A stretch of 64,000 nucleotides of DNA from Verrucomicrobiota bacterium (GCA_027493615.1 JAOSKK010000038.1:843333-907332); one strand, 5' to 3'. Counted from the first letter of the stretch, positions 26,792-36,365 are shown. The notes: a model not told the origin generated them from the sequence alone. Numbers and translations: made by a program.

Positions 26792-28462
26792 ATGCCCAGA
26801 CTCAAACAGAAAACGTCCGAACCCGCCGCCTCCACCCCGCCGGTCTCGGTCAGTCCCGCGGGTGAGAAGTTCCCCCTGCCCACGCCGGCCGATTACCGGG
26901 CCGAGTTCGCCCGGCTGCAGAAGCTCGCGCAGCAAAACCGCAAGGCCGGCCGCGAGATTGTCGTCGTGGTGGGCCTGGGCTTCGTCGGCGCCGTGATGGC
27001 GGCGGTGGTGGCGGACGCGAAGGACAAGAAGACGGGCCAACCAAACAAGTTCGTCATCGGCATGCAACGGCCCAGCCCGCGCAGCTTCTGGAAGATCCCG
27101 CTGCTCAGCCGCGGCGAATCCCCCATCAAGGCCGAGGACCCGGAGGTGGACCTGCTCATCCGCCGATGCGTCAAGGAACAGAAGACGCTGACGGCCACGT
27201 TCACGGAAGAGGCGCTCAAGCTGGCCGATGTCGTGGTCGTGGATGTCCAGTGCGATTATCTGAAGGAATCGCTGGGCAACGTCCGCACCGGCGCCGCGGA
27301 CATGGCCGCCCTCGAGGCCTCGATGGGGACCATCGCCGAGCACATCCCGGCCGGGGCGCTGGTCCTGATCGAGACCACCGTGGCCCCGGGCACCACCGAA
27401 CAGGTCGCCTATCCGATCATGAAGAAGATCTTCGAGCGCCGCGGCATCGCGTCGGATCCGCTGCTCGCCCACAGCTATGAGCGCGTCATGCCCGGTCGCA
27501 ATTACGTGGCGTCGATCCGCGATTTCTGGCGGGTCTGCAGCGGCATCAACGCCGACGCCCGCACGAAGGTCACGCGCTTCCTCAACGAGGTGCTCAACAC
27601 CGAGCAGTTCCCGCTCACGGTCCTCGACCGCCCCATCGAGTCCGAAACCGCCAAGATCGTGGAGAACTCCTACCGCGCCACCCTGCTCGCCTTCATGGAC
27701 GAGTGGTCGCTGTTCGCCGAGCGCAACGGCGTGGACCTCAAGAAGGTGATCGACGCCATCAAGGTGCGGCCCACCCACTCGAACATCATGTTCCCCGGCC
27801 CGGGCATCGGCGGCTATTGCCTGCCGAAGGACGGCGGTCTGGGCATGTGGGCTTACAAGCACATTTTCGGCTGGGAGGACGACATCTTCCGGATCACACC
27901 GACGGCCATCGATGTGAACGACACCCGCTCGCTGCACGCCCCGCAACTGGTCCGCGACGCGCTGCGCAACCTGGGCAAGCCGCTGGCCGCGGCCGAGGTC
28001 CTCGTCTGTGGCGCCTCCTACCGCGAGGACGTGGGCGACACCCGCTACAGCGGTTCGGAAGTCATGGTGCGCAAGCTCGCCGAGATGGGCGCCGACGTGA
28101 AGGTCCACGACCCGTACGTCGAGCATTGGTGGGAGTTCGAGGCGCAGGATTCGTACCCGCACCCCGGGTACAGCCTCAAGCGCTTCTTCACCCGCCAGGA
28201 AGGCCTGAAGAACCTGCGGATCGAGCAGGATCTGACCGCCGCCCTGAAGAACGTCGATGCCGTGGTCCTGGCCGTGCGCCACGAGCCGTACCTGAAGCTC
28301 CAGCCGGACGAGGTGTTCCAGGCCGTCGGTCGGCCCTTCGCGCTCGTGGATTGCTTCTGCATCCTGAACGACACGCAGATCCGCCGGTACCTCGAGTTGG
28401 GCTGCGAGGTCAAGGGCATGGGACGCGGCCACATCCGGCGCATCAAGGAAAGCCTGGGCTGA
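26792..28462 (+). CDS. UDP-glucose/GDP-mannose dehydrogenase family protein
   Basis: 556 residues, intact, longer than the usual 430. Rossmann motif 'VVVVGLGFVGAVMAAVVAD' near residue 65. Catalytic-domain Cys343 in 'GPGIGGYCLPKDGG'; C-terminal UDP-binding domain from about 400 ('VLVCGASYREDVGDTRYSGS'). Oxidises a nucleotide-sugar C6 alcohol to the acid with two NAD+ (as in UDP-glucose to UDP-glucuronate, or UDP-ManNAc). The first 60 residues are an unusual basic/Pro-rich extension. Probably supplies a uronic acid for surface polysaccharide. The exact sugar cannot be told from sequence. Confidence 0.88.
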   Translation: MPRLKQKTSEPAASTPPVSVSPAGEKFPLPTPADYRAEFARLQKLAQQNRKAGREIVVVVGLGFVGAVMAAVVADAKDKKTGQPNKFVIGMQRPSPRSFWKIPLLSRGESPIKAEDPEVDLLIRRCVKEQKTLTATFTEEALKLADVVVVDVQCDYLKESLGNVRTGAADMAALEASMGTIAEHIPAGALVLIETTVAPGTTEQVAYPIMKKIFERRGIASDPLLAHSYERVMPGRNYVASIRDFWRVCSGINADARTKVTRFLNEVLNTEQFPLTVLDRPIESETAKIVENSYRATLLAFMDEWSLFAERNGVDLKKVIDAIKVRPTHSNIMFPGPGIGGYCLPKDGGLGMWAYKHIFGWEDDIFRITPTAIDVNDTRSLHAPQLVRDALRNLGKPLAAAEVLVCGASYREDVGDTRYSGSEVMVRKLAEMGADVKVHDPYVEHWWEFEAQDSYPHPGYSLKRFFTRQEGLKNLRIEQDLTAALKNVDAVVLAVRHEPYLKLQPDEVFQAVGRPFALVDCFCILNDTQIRRYLELGCEVKGMGRGHIRRIKESLG

Positions 28463-28477
28463 GCGGCAGAACCGGAT

Positions 28478-28505
28478 CAAGGACCAAGGACCAAGGACCA
28501 AGGAC
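28478..28505 (+). repeat. Heptameric tandem repeat (CAAGGAC)x4
   Basis: Four perfect copies of CAAGGAC, immediately downstream of the dehydrogenase stop and directly abutting the nested palindromic repeat at 28510. Two other heptamer arrays are at 34591-34627 and 44776-44884. Confidence 0.9.
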
Positions 28506-28509
28506 CGTG

Positions 28510-28734
28510 GGCGCCGACGTCAGGAGGCGTCGTGGGCCCGGGGAAGTGTCCTGCTCCTTTCGGACCTGCCCGGGGCCACGAAACTGAAAGCGCCGGTAAA
28601 CCGGACGCACTCCAGACGCTACGCGCGGGACGGACGGACTCCGCCGGTCGCGAAGCGTAAGGAGTGCGGGGGTTGACCCCGCTTTTCGTGCTCGGTCCAC
28701 GGCGAGCGCCGCTTCGCCTCCTGACGTCGGCGCC
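28510..28734. repeat. Nested palindromic repeats: one repeat family inserted inside another
   Basis: Perfect 20-base outer arms GGCGCCGACGTCAGGAGGCG (28510-28529) and its complement (28715-28734) belong to the same family as 471-560. Between them lie a partial 'gaagtgtcctg' segment (28543-28585, shared with 4105 and 19968) and a second palindrome (28586-28620 with 28654-28685) of the 'GCACTCCAGACGCT' family. The outer element appears to have been split by later insertions. No gene in the 294-base space. Confidence 0.85.
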
Positions 28735-28756
28735 TACGGGAGGGGAAGAGAGTCGG

Positions 28757-29738
28757 TCAGGGGCCAAGCACCAGTCCGGGAGGCAGGGAATGGCCTTGGA
28801 GGAACTCGCCCGCGGTCAGCCGCCGGCTTCCTTCGCGCTGGAGTTCGGTGACCCGCAGGGCGCCCTGACCACACGCGATGACGATGCCATCGCGATCCGC
28901 GCGCAGGATTTCGCCCGGGCGTCCCGTCGCCTCCGCGACCGGTTCGGCGCGCCAGATCTTCAACAGCACCGGCTTGTCCGGATCGGGAAGGTAGGTGAAC
29001 ACGCCGGGCCAGGGAGTGAAGGCCCGCAATCGTCGGTCGAGCGTCCCGGCGGGCAGGGACCAGTCCAGGCGACCGTCTTCCTTCGTGATCTTGCCGGCAT
29101 AGCTCACGCCCTCGAGGGGTTGTGGCAGCGGGGTCAGCCGCCCCTCGAGATAAGCGGGCAGGCTCCGGACGAGCAACGCGGCGCCCAGCTCCGCCAGGCG
29201 GTCGTGCAGGTGGGCGGCGTCTTCCCCGGGCGCGATGGGCGTTCGTTCCTGCGCCACCATCGGACCGGTGTCGAGGCCGGTGTCCATGCGCATCAGGGTG
29301 ACCCCGGTTTCGGGATCGCCGTTCAGGAGGGCGGCCTGAATCGGGGAGGCCCCGCGGTACTTGGGGAGCAATGAGGCATGTACGTTGAGGCAGCCGTGGG
29401 GCGGGAGCTCAAGAAGGGCGGGAGGCAAAAGTTGGCCGTAGGCAGCCACCACGATGAGGTCGGGCGCCGCGGCCCGCAGGTGTTCGAGGAAGTCCGGGGC
29501 CCGACACCGTTCCGGTTGCCAGACGGGGAGGCCGAGTTCGATCGCGCGCACTTTGACCGGCGATGGCTGGAGGCGCAACGACCGGCCCTTCGGGCGATCG
29601 GGCTGGGTCACCACCGCGACCATGTGCCAGGCGGGTTGGCGGGCGAGGGCGCTCAGACTGGCGACAGCGAGTTCGGCGGTGCCAAAGAAGACCAGTCGCG
29701 GTCGCCCGGCAGAGGAGGGCGCCGATCCGGGGGCACAT
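28757..29738 (-). CDS. fmt: Methionyl-tRNA formyltransferase; one frame break near the start
   Basis: Formylates initiator Met-tRNA. 326 residues after repair. Catalytic-core motif 'NVHASLLPKYRGASPIQAA' near residue 130 with the Asn, His and the Asp of 'TGLDTGPM'. 'QPDRPKGRSLRLQPSPVK' near 56 is the substrate loop; C-terminal OB-fold domain 'RAFTPWPGVFT'. In raw sequence the frame has no usable start. Removing one C from the run at 29729-29733 joins an ATG at 29738 to 'GRPRLVFFGTAELAVASL', the expected N-terminus. That ATG overlaps the upstream stop as TGATG, so the two genes are translationally coupled. Confidence 0.93.
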
Positions 29739-30001
29739 CAGGAGAGGAGGCCACGGGGTCGGCGGGGGACAGGTCCGCGCGGGGTGGGGCGTCCCGGTGG
29801 AGGACGGGGCGGGATGGAGAAGGCGGAACCGGGGCGGGCGGTCTTGCGCTGGCCGAGGGAGTTGCCGCAGCCGCTGCACAGGTATTCGTGGAGCTCGCCG
29901 TCCGGGAGGATCAACAACAGCCGTTCGCGGACCCGCTGGGCGCGGGCGCACTTAGGGCAGTAGAGTTCGCTGGCGGTGAAAGCACCAAACTGCGAGGCCA
30001 T
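29738..30001 (-). CDS. Small zinc-ribbon protein, unknown function
   Basis: 87 residues, starting 'MASQFGAFTASELYCPKC'. Two Cys pairs, CPKC (about 15-18) and CSGC (about 43-46), form a probable zinc ribbon. The C-terminal half is Pro/Arg-rich and likely disordered. It sits between an adenylate-kinase-like gene (5 bases upstream) and fmt (TGATG overlap), so it is co-transcribed with both. Function unknown. Confidence 0.75.
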   Translation of the reverse strand: MASQFGAFTASELYCPKCARAQRVRERLLLILPDGELHEYLCSGCGNSLGQRKTARPGSAFSIPPRPPPGRPTPRGPVPRRPRGLLS

Positions 30002-30006
30002 GGGCG

Positions 30007-30588
30007 TCAGAGCTTCATGACGATGCCGAGGAGATCCCGGAGGACAGCCTCGGGCTTCTGCGTGGCGTCGACGGTGTGCCGCACGGCGGGACCGTAGAAC
30101 TCGAGGACGGGCCGGGTTTCCTGCTCGTAGGTGGCGAGGCGGTCGCGGATGACGTCCACGTGGGCGTCGTCGAGCCGGTTTTCGCGGAGGGCGCGGCGCT
30201 GCAGCCGCTCGATGAGGCGGGCGGGATCGGGGCAATGCAGGTGGACCACGGCGCGGACGTCAAGGGTGTCGGCGAGGAGTTCGGCCTGGCGGACGTTGCG
30301 CGGGATGCCATCGAGCAGCAGGCGGTCCTGGCGGGGGTCATAGTGGCCGGCGCGCTCGGTGTTCTCGATGAACTCACGCCAGAGCTGGACGGTGGGCTCG
30401 TCCGGGACGAGTTGACCCTGGCTGGAGTACTGGACAAACACCCGGCCGAGCGGGCTGTCGAGACGGAGGCTCCGGAAGACCTCGCCACAGGAGCAGTGGA
30501 AGTAACCGGGCAGGGTCCCGAGCGCCTTGCCCTGCGTGCCTTTGCCGCAGCCGGGCGCGCCGAACAGGAGGACCGTCTGGTGCTTCAT
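30007..30588 (-). CDS. Adenylate-kinase-like nucleoside monophosphate kinase
   Basis: 193 residues. P-loop 'GAPGCGKGTQGKAL' near residue 10. NMP-binding region 'YFHCSCGEVFRSLRL', 'LLLDGIPRNVRQAELL' near 90 (the usual DGFPR reads DGIPR), and the lid region 'RRALRENRLDDAHVDVIRDRL'. Short lid, no zinc finger. Transfers phosphate between ATP and a nucleoside monophosphate; because of the DGIPR variant and small size it may be a paralogue rather than the housekeeping Adk. Heads the adk-like/zinc-ribbon/fmt operon. Confidence 0.82.
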   Translation of the reverse strand: MKHQTVLLFGAPGCGKGTQGKALGTLPGYFHCSCGEVFRSLRLDSPLGRVFVQYSSQGQLVPDEPTVQLWREFIENTERAGHYDPRQDRLLLDGIPRNVRQAELLADTLDVRAVVHLHCPDPARLIERLQRRALRENRLDDAHVDVIRDRLATYEQETRPVLEFYGPAVRHTVDATQKPEAVLRDLLGIVMKL

Positions 30589-30616
30589 GCCGGAGGGCGG
30601 ATCAGGCGGAGCGGCT

Positions 30617-31608
30617 TCAGCGGATCGGGTCGTCCTTGTGCCGGACCTGGACCTCGGCGATCTCGCCGAAGGTGACGCTGACCTCCTTGCTGCCTGCCTG
30701 GATGGGCGAGATGAACATTTCGGTGGCGGAGATGCGGCTGATCCGGCGGGCGATGTAATCCTGTTTGGGAGTCTTGACGACCAGCACCAGGTCCTTCTCG
30801 GCGTCGCTTGGCACAATGCGGAAGAAGCCCGAGAACTGGGTCTCGATGAACCGCCGGTTGAAGGTGTAATCGCCCCGCTTGTAAATCTTCGGCTCGGCCC
30901 GTGTCTCCGGGCCCTTGGCCGCGGCCGCCACTTTGAGACCCGTGCCGCTCATGGGCGGTGGCACCCCGACCTTACCCAGGAACGCGAGGTGGCCCCCGAG
31001 GGGCTGCCCGCCCCCACCACGGCGGGTCCGGGTTCCTCGACCTCGAGCGGCATACCCCCCTCCCCGGCATGGGCTTCCAGGGTGGGTGAGGCCAGGAAGA
31101 TCAAGGGACCCAGCAGGGGCAGAAGGGCCGAGAGACCGCAGACGACGGCCACCGGCCGGTTGCGGTAGCGCGCGATCTCGTAGGCGGCGAGTAGATTCGC
31201 CGCGTACAGCACCCCCCAGAATCAGCAAGCCCATCGGCGCGGTGAAGGAGCTGAAGAAAGTGGTGCGTCCCGCCGGCAGTTCGGTGCGGTTGACCTCCTT
31301 CAACACCACCGGCTTCGGCTTCGGCCGCGGCCGTTCGTCGGGCGGGATTTCAATGAACGGCTCCGCGAACTCGACCGCCTTTGGATCCCGGGCCAGCTCC
31401 CGGAGCGATTCCTGGGTGAACTTGCTCCACGAATACCGCTCCGAGAACCCCCCGTGCGCAGGCGAAACACCACTCCGTTCTCGTTGAACGCCGACACATC
31501 GCCGTAGATGGTCGAGCCGTCGAGGAGCTTGAACTCCCCCGCCCGCGCACTTGCCGCTGCCCACCCGCTCCATAGGAGGGTGAGAAGTACCACGTAGAAG
31601 CGAAGCAT
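30617..31608 (-). CDS. Unknown membrane-anchored protein; three frame breaks
   Basis: About 330 residues after repair. Signal peptide ('MLRFYVVLLTLLWSGWAAAS'), a short beta segment 'FKLLDGSTIYGDVSAFNENG' that resembles an SH3-like/LSm-type start, and a Pro/Lys linker 'PPDERPRPKPKPVVLKE'. A hydrophobic region follows at about 120-180 ('LLILGVLYAANLLAAYEIAR', 'LLPLLGPLIFLASP'; two membrane segments), then a conserved soluble tail 'RGDYTFNRRFIETQFSGFF' to 'EIAEVQVRHKDDPIR'. Breaks: missing base in 31448-31453, extra base in 31212-31217, missing base in 31011-31015. I do not recognise the family. Confidence 0.7.
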
Positions 31609-31724
31609 GGCGGGCAGTCTGCCCCGCTCCGAAGCAGCGTCCAAGGAAGAAATGCGGCCCGGGACGGTCGACCGCGATTTGCGCCCGGCCTCTCGGGGAC
31701 TAATTCTTGCCCACACCTGGATCC

Positions 31725-33662
31725 ATGGTGACCGAGAACGTTCCGACGGCGGGCGACGAAAACGCCCTGCGCCTCGTCGTGGCTGGAACCGTGGCCGAGA
31801 CCGGCACGGAATTCTTCCGGGCCCTCGTCCGGAACCTGGCCGCCGTGATGGGAACCACCGGTGCCTGGGTCACCGAGTACGACGCCGAAAACCGCCGCCT
31901 GCGCGCCCTCGCCTTCTGGCTCAACGGCGCCTTCCTCGAGCACTACGAACACGCCATTGAAGGCACCCCCTGCGCCGTCGTCGTCACCGGCGAACGGTTG
32001 GTGCACTACCCCGACCGCGTGCTCGAGTTGTATCCGGAGGACCCGGACCTCCAGGCGCTTGACGCCGTGAGCTATCTGGGCGTCCCGCTCCTGGATGCCG
32101 ACGGCACGGTCATGGGCCACCTCGCCGTGCTCGACACCAAGCCGCTGCCGCTCGAACCCCGCCGGCTTTCCCTCTTCGAGATCTTCGCCGCCCGCGCGGC
32201 CGCCGAACAGCGGCGCCTCCGCACCGAGCAGGAGGTCCGGGCCCGCGAGGAGCAGTTGTCCGCCCTCCTCGAAACGGCGCTGGACGCCATTCTGGTCTTC
32301 GATGGCCAACTTCAGATCGTGCGCGTCAACCAGGCCGCCACCCGGCTCTTCGGATGCACCGCCGAAGACCTGCTCGGTGAGGACCTCCGCGAGTTCCTGG
32401 CCCCGGACAGCGTGGGCCGCATCGAGCAGTTCACCCTCGAAAGCGCCGAGCACGATTCTGACAAGCGCCAGTTGTGGTTGCCGCAGGACTTCGTCGCGCG
32501 ACGCTGGGATCACTCCTTGTTCCCCGCCGAAGCCACCCTGTCGTGCTTTGAGAGCCGTCGCCAGCGCTTCCTCACCCTGATCCTGCGCAACCTGGATGAA
32601 CGGGTGCAGGCCGAACGCCAACTCGAACGGCTCCGCCAGGAGACCGAGTACCTCCGCGACGCCGTCCGGGAGTTGCCCGGTTCCGACGACCTCCTGGGCC
32701 GCAGCGAAGGCATGCAGGTCGTGCTCCGCGCCATCGAACAGGTCGCCCGCACCGACGCCACGGTGCTGATCACCGGTGAAACCGGCACCGGCAAGGAACG
32801 GGTCGCCCGCGCCCTGCATCGCGCCAGTCATCGGGCTGAACAGCCCCTCGTCCTGGTGAATTGCGCCGCCCTGCCGACCCACCTGATCGAGAGCGAGTTG
32901 TTCGGGCACGAACGCGGCGCCTTCACCGGCGCCGTGGCGCGTCGCGACGGCCGCTTCGCCCTCGCCAACGGCGGCACCATCTTCCTGGATGAGATCGCCG
33001 AACTACCGCTCGAGCTGCAGCCCAAGCTCCTGCGCGTCCTGCAGGAAGGCGAGTTCGAGCCGCTGGGCGGCACCAAGACCCTCCGAGTCAACGTGCGGGT
33101 CATCGCCGCCACCCACCGTGACCTCCGGCAGATGGTCGCCGACGGCAAGTTCCGCGAAGATCTCTTCTTCCGGCTCCACGTCTTTCCCATCCACCTGCCC
33201 CCGCTCCGGGAACGCGGGGCGGATGTGGAACAGCTCGCCGCGGCCTTCGTCCAGCGCTTCGCCCGGCGCCTCGGCAAACGGGTCGGGCCGCTCACCAGCG
33301 CCCAGCTCCAGTGCCTGCGCCGCCACGATTGGCCCGGGAACGTCCGCGAGCTCCAGAACGTCATCGAACGCGCCCTCATCCTGAGCCCGGGCCCCGACCT
33401 CCAGCTCGAGCGCGCCCTGGCGGGGGTCGCGGCGCTGCCGGAGCCCGCGGAACCCGTGTCGGCCACGCCGACAGACGGGACCAGGCGGGTGCTCACCGCG
33501 AAGGAGTTCGAACAGCTCGAGCGGACGAATCTCCTGCGGGCCCTCCAGGCCTGTCAGTGGCGGGTGGCCGGGGAACAGGGAGCGGCCCGGCTGCTCGGTT
33601 TGCCGCCCAGCACGCTGAGCTCCCGGATGAAAGCGCTGCAGCTCCGCCGCCCCTCCTCGTAG
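31725..33662 (+). CDS. Sigma-54-dependent transcriptional regulator with GAF and PAS sensor domains
   Basis: 645 residues, intact. GAF domain at about 10-165 ('YLGVPLLDADGTVMGHLAVLD'). PAS domain at about 185-290 ('LETALDAILVFDGQLQIVRVN'). AAA+ sigma-54 activation domain at about 325-555: Walker A 'GETGTGKERVAR', the sigma-54-contacting 'ESELFGHERGAFTGA', Walker B 'GGTIFLDEIAELP', 'RREDLFFRL'-type sensor ('FREDLFFRLHVFPIHLPPLR'), and R-finger region 'WPGNVRELQNVIERAL'. A Fis-type HTH at the C-terminus ends '...ARLLGLPPSTLSSRMKAL'. Start ATG 31725 preferred over TTG 31707. Target genes cannot be inferred. A repeat begins at its stop codon. Confidence 0.93.
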   Translation: MVTENVPTAGDENALRLVVAGTVAETGTEFFRALVRNLAAVMGTTGAWVTEYDAENRRLRALAFWLNGAFLEHYEHAIEGTPCAVVVTGERLVHYPDRVLELYPEDPDLQALDAVSYLGVPLLDADGTVMGHLAVLDTKPLPLEPRRLSLFEIFAARAAAEQRRLRTEQEVRAREEQLSALLETALDAILVFDGQLQIVRVNQAATRLFGCTAEDLLGEDLREFLAPDSVGRIEQFTLESAEHDSDKRQLWLPQDFVARRWDHSLFPAEATLSCFESRRQRFLTLILRNLDERVQAERQLERLRQETEYLRDAVRELPGSDDLLGRSEGMQVVLRAIEQVARTDATVLITGETGTGKERVARALHRASHRAEQPLVLVNCAALPTHLIESELFGHERGAFTGAVARRDGRFALANGGTIFLDEIAELPLELQPKLLRVLQEGEFEPLGGTKTLRVNVRVIAATHRDLRQMVADGKFREDLFFRLHVFPIHLPPLRERGADVEQLAAAFVQRFARRLGKRVGPLTSAQLQCLRRHDWPGNVRELQNVIERALILSPGPDLQLERALAGVAALPEPAEPVSATPTDGTRRVLTAKEFEQLERTNLLRALQACQWRVAGEQGAARLLGLPPSTLSSRMKALQLRRPSS

Positions 33663-33720
33663 GAGTCGAGGTCACGAGACTCACCCCCCAACGGCAGAGC
33701 CTCCTGACGTCGGCTCCTAC
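33659..33720. repeat. Complete 'GTAGGAGTCGAGGTCACGAG' repeat
   Basis: Starts in the stop codon of the sigma-54 regulator and ends CTCCTGACGTCGGCTCCTAC; ends imperfectly inverted. Same family and same position (overlapping a stop codon) as the first copy at 11893. The following 250 bases up to osmC hold no gene, only an AG-rich stretch ending in a good ribosome-binding region (33947-33966). Confidence 0.85.
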
Positions 33721-33970
33721 CGCGGCCGTGCCCCCCTCCTCCCAGCGGTTCCCGAAAGATCGTGTTCCCGCGCTCATGAGAAGTCGTGATTCGCGACATC
33801 TCGAGAGCTGTTCCAATTCGACCCGCGTGTTCAACCGGTTGCTGGCCAACAGAGAGCGTGTCCCCGCCCGGGTTGGCATCGTTCCCGCATTCAGGTTCGG
33901 CGTTCGCGTCGGAAGCGAATCACGACGCGAGAAACCGAAACCGAAACCTGAAGAAAGAAAGCAGAAGACC

Positions 33971-34569
33971 ATGACAACGAGAAACACCGCCCGCAGCAGC
34001 AGCACGAACGCCACCACCGCCTCCCTCAAACCATCATCCGGAACGGGGTGAACGTGACCAGGCTTGCCGAAACCATCCAGGCCATCGGCCAGCAGCCGGA
34101 GCTCGCCCAGTTCAAGTTCCGCGCACGCAACCGCTGGGACACCGGCGGTCACAACCAAGCCACCGTGGACACCTTCTACGGCACCTGCCGCGAGCTGACC
34201 CACAAGCAGCCTTTCCACATGGACGCCGATGAACCGGCCGTGCTCCTCGGGGATGACAACGGAGCCAATCCCGTCGAATTCGTCCTCGCGGGCCTTTCCG
34301 GCTGCATGACGACCACGCTGGCCTACCACGCCGCCGGCCGCGGCCTCAACCTCGAGAGCATCGAGAGCGAGTACGAAGGCGACATCGACCTGCAGGGCCT
34401 GCTCGACCTCGATCCCCACGTGCGCCCGGGCTACCGCGAGATCCGCGTCAAATTCAAGGTCAAGGGCGACGCCGATGTCGCGACCATCCAGGAGCTCCTG
34501 CGCAAGTCGCCCGTGTTCGACACGCTGTCCCAGCCGGTCCGGATCAAGGTCCAGGTCGAGAAGGTTTAG
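33971..34569 (+). CDS. OsmC family protein; one frame break near the N-terminus
   Basis: About 199 residues after repair. OsmC-like proteins are thiol peroxidases for organic hydroperoxides. The recognisable part runs from 'RNGVNVTRLAETIQAIGQ' through 'FKFRARNRWDTGGHNQATVDTF'. It then reaches the Cys-containing helix 'EFVLAGLSGCMTTTLAYHA'. The ATG at 33971, preceded by an AG-rich region, opens a frame ('MTTRNTARSSS...') that ends at 34051 overlapping a GTG in the OsmC frame. The conserved 'RNGVNVTRL' lies partly upstream of that GTG, so one missing base around 34000-34040 most likely splits one gene. Confidence 0.82.
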
Positions 34570-34590
34570 CCAGCCATCGAACCTCTCACC

Positions 34591-34627
34591 TCGAACTTCG
34601 AGCTTCGAGCTTCGAACTTCGAACTTC
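34591..34627 (+). repeat. Heptameric tandem repeat (TCGAACT/TCGAGCT)x5
   Basis: Five consecutive 7-base units, TCGAACT or TCGAGCT, lie just after the osmC stop and before the GDPD gene. Same period as the arrays at 28478 and 44776 but a different unit. Confidence 0.85.
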
Positions 34628-34721
34628 CCTCCCTCGCCCGCACCGCGGTCGGCCCGCACGCCCCCGGGGACACCTCCGGGGGCGTTTGCTTTTTCCGGGC
34701 CCGCTCGCCCAGACTTTGGCC

Positions 34722-36365
34722 GTGGCGCGTTGGCTTCGATGGTTCGCACTCGGCCTGGTCCTGGCTCCGCAAGGTCTGGGGGCCGGGGGCGAGTTCGCCC
34801 GCGATTACGTGCTGGAGCTGGCGCCGGAGACCGCGGCCGATCGCGTCGTGCGACGCCAGCGGCTGGCCGAGCGTCGGGCGGGCCCGCTGGTGATCGTGCA
34901 CCGGGGCGCGGCGGCGTTCGCTCCCGAGAACACCCTCCAGGCCTACGCGTCCGCGATGGACCACGGAGCGGATGGCGTGGAGGTGGACGTGCGGCGGACG
35001 GCCGATGGCGTGTTGGTCCTGTTCCACGACGACACCCTGGAGCGGCTCACCCACGGTGTGGGGGCGGTCAACGAGATCACTGCGCGCGAACTGCTTGCCC
35101 TGGAGCCGCGCTGGGCTTACGGCCGACCGCTGGGCGGGACCCCGCCGAGCTTCGTCCAGCTCCTCGACCTCGCTCGCCAGCGCGCAATGCTGCTGCACCT
35201 GGACCTGAAGGAGCCGGGCCTTGAATCCGAGATCGCCCGGTGGCTCGAGGCGGCCGATTGCTGGGATCACGTCGTGGCCGTCAACACGCCGAACGCGACC
35301 GCGCTGCGGGCGGATCCCCGGTTGCGCCCGCTGCTCCGCTACAAAGCGCCCGGGCTGTATGAGGGGCGGCTCGACCTGGATCCGGAAGCGGTCCAGGCCG
35401 CGCTGAACCAACCGGGCGACATGATCCTGGTGGACGACCCGCGGGTCGCGGCACGCGTACTGGGTCGACCGGCGTACGAACCGGTGCCGCTGGTGCGCCG
35501 CTTTCTCATCACCCGCCGCCCCCCGCCGGAGGTGCCTGCGGTCGTGGACGGCGCGTTCAATGCGGCGCGGCACGTTGCGGCGTTGGCGGGCCGGATCGAC
35601 ATCCGTTCGGAGCGCGCACTGGTGGCGTTGCTTGAAGCGCCGGTGCCCGACCCGGTGGCCGGCCCCGAAGCGGCGACCCGCCAGCGGGCCCGGGCGGCCC
35701 GCATCGTCGAGCGGGCGTGGGCCGCGGACCGGTTGGGCGACCAGGGGCACAACTCGCGGGCCGTCGTGCGGGCGCTGGAACGGGTCGTGCGCGAGCGGAC
35801 GGCGCATCCGGACTGGCGTTACCACGGGCTGGACGCGGCGCTGGCCGCGCGCGCGCTGGGGCGCCTGGGTTCGACCGGTTCGGCGCAGGTGTTGGTGGAT
35901 GCCTTCCGCCGGCTGAGCAGTGAGCCCGAAGCCGGAACGGTGCCCGAGTTGCCGGGTTACCCCGCAGCGTGGGCCGAGGCGCGCTGGCGGATGCATCTGT
36001 TCCCGGCGCTGGGCGATCTGCGCAGTCGCGCGGCGCGACGGTTCCTGCGGGAATACGTGGCATTGAACGAGGCGGCACGCGCGTGGGGACCGCCCCTGTT
36101 TGAGGAAGCCACCCGCGCGCTGCTGCAGCAGAACGTGGCGTGGGATGAGATGGCCCGGTTGCTGGCCAGCCCGAATCCGGCGGTTCGCGGGACCGCGCTG
36201 ATCGAGTGCCTGGACGAAGGAAACGAAGAGCGACGGTTGGCGCTGCGGGCCGCCGCACCCTGGGCGCTGAGCTTGCCGCGGGCCCGGACCCTGCCCGTGC
36301 GCGGGGCCAGCCCGACGCCCATCGAGGTACCCCTGCCGCCACCGCCCTCGGGGGCCGCCCAATAA
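34722..36365 (+). CDS. Glycerophosphodiester phosphodiesterase domain fused to a HEAT-like helical region
   Basis: 547 residues from GTG 34722 (signal peptide 'WLRWFALGLVLAPQGLGAG' follows directly; TTG 34686 is the longer alternative). GDPD domain about 50-275: 'VIVHRGAAAFAPENTLQAY' with the first catalytic His/Arg, 'ADGVEVDVRRTADGVLVLFHDD' with metal ligands Glu/Asp and the second His, and 'LLHLDLKEPG'. GDPD hydrolyses glycerophosphodiesters to glycerol 3-phosphate. From about 300 to 520 the protein is helical with HEAT-like units ('DAALAARALGRLGSTGSAQVL', 'AVRGTALIECLDEGNEERRL'). The fusion is uncommon and may mediate protein contacts in the periplasm. Confidence 0.85.
   Translation: MARWLRWFALGLVLAPQGLGAGGEFARDYVLELAPETAADRVVRRQRLAERRAGPLVIVHRGAAAFAPENTLQAYASAMDHGADGVEVDVRRTADGVLVLFHDDTLERLTHGVGAVNEITARELLALEPRWAYGRPLGGTPPSFVQLLDLARQRAMLLHLDLKEPGLESEIARWLEAADCWDHVVAVNTPNATALRADPRLRPLLRYKAPGLYEGRLDLDPEAVQAALNQPGDMILVDDPRVAARVLGRPAYEPVPLVRRFLITRRPPPEVPAVVDGAFNAARHVAALAGRIDIRSERALVALLEAPVPDPVAGPEAATRQRARAARIVERAWAADRLGDQGHNSRAVVRALERVVRERTAHPDWRYHGLDAALAARALGRLGSTGSAQVLVDAFRRLSSEPEAGTVPELPGYPAAWAEARWRMHLFPALGDLRSRAARRFLREYVALNEAARAWGPPLFEEATRALLQQNVAWDEMARLLASPNPAVRGTALIECLDEGNEERRLALRAAAPWALSLPRARTLPVRGASPTPIEVPLPPPPSGAAQ

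Noticed and set aside
26120..28501. 793-codon minus-strand frame opposite the UDP-sugar dehydrogenase
   Set aside because: Shadow frame; the plus-strand gene has a clear catalytic Cys and Rossmann motifs.
28478..28734. CRISPR-like array
   Set aside because: The repeats are a four-copy heptamer and nested palindromes, not evenly spaced direct repeats with unique spacers.
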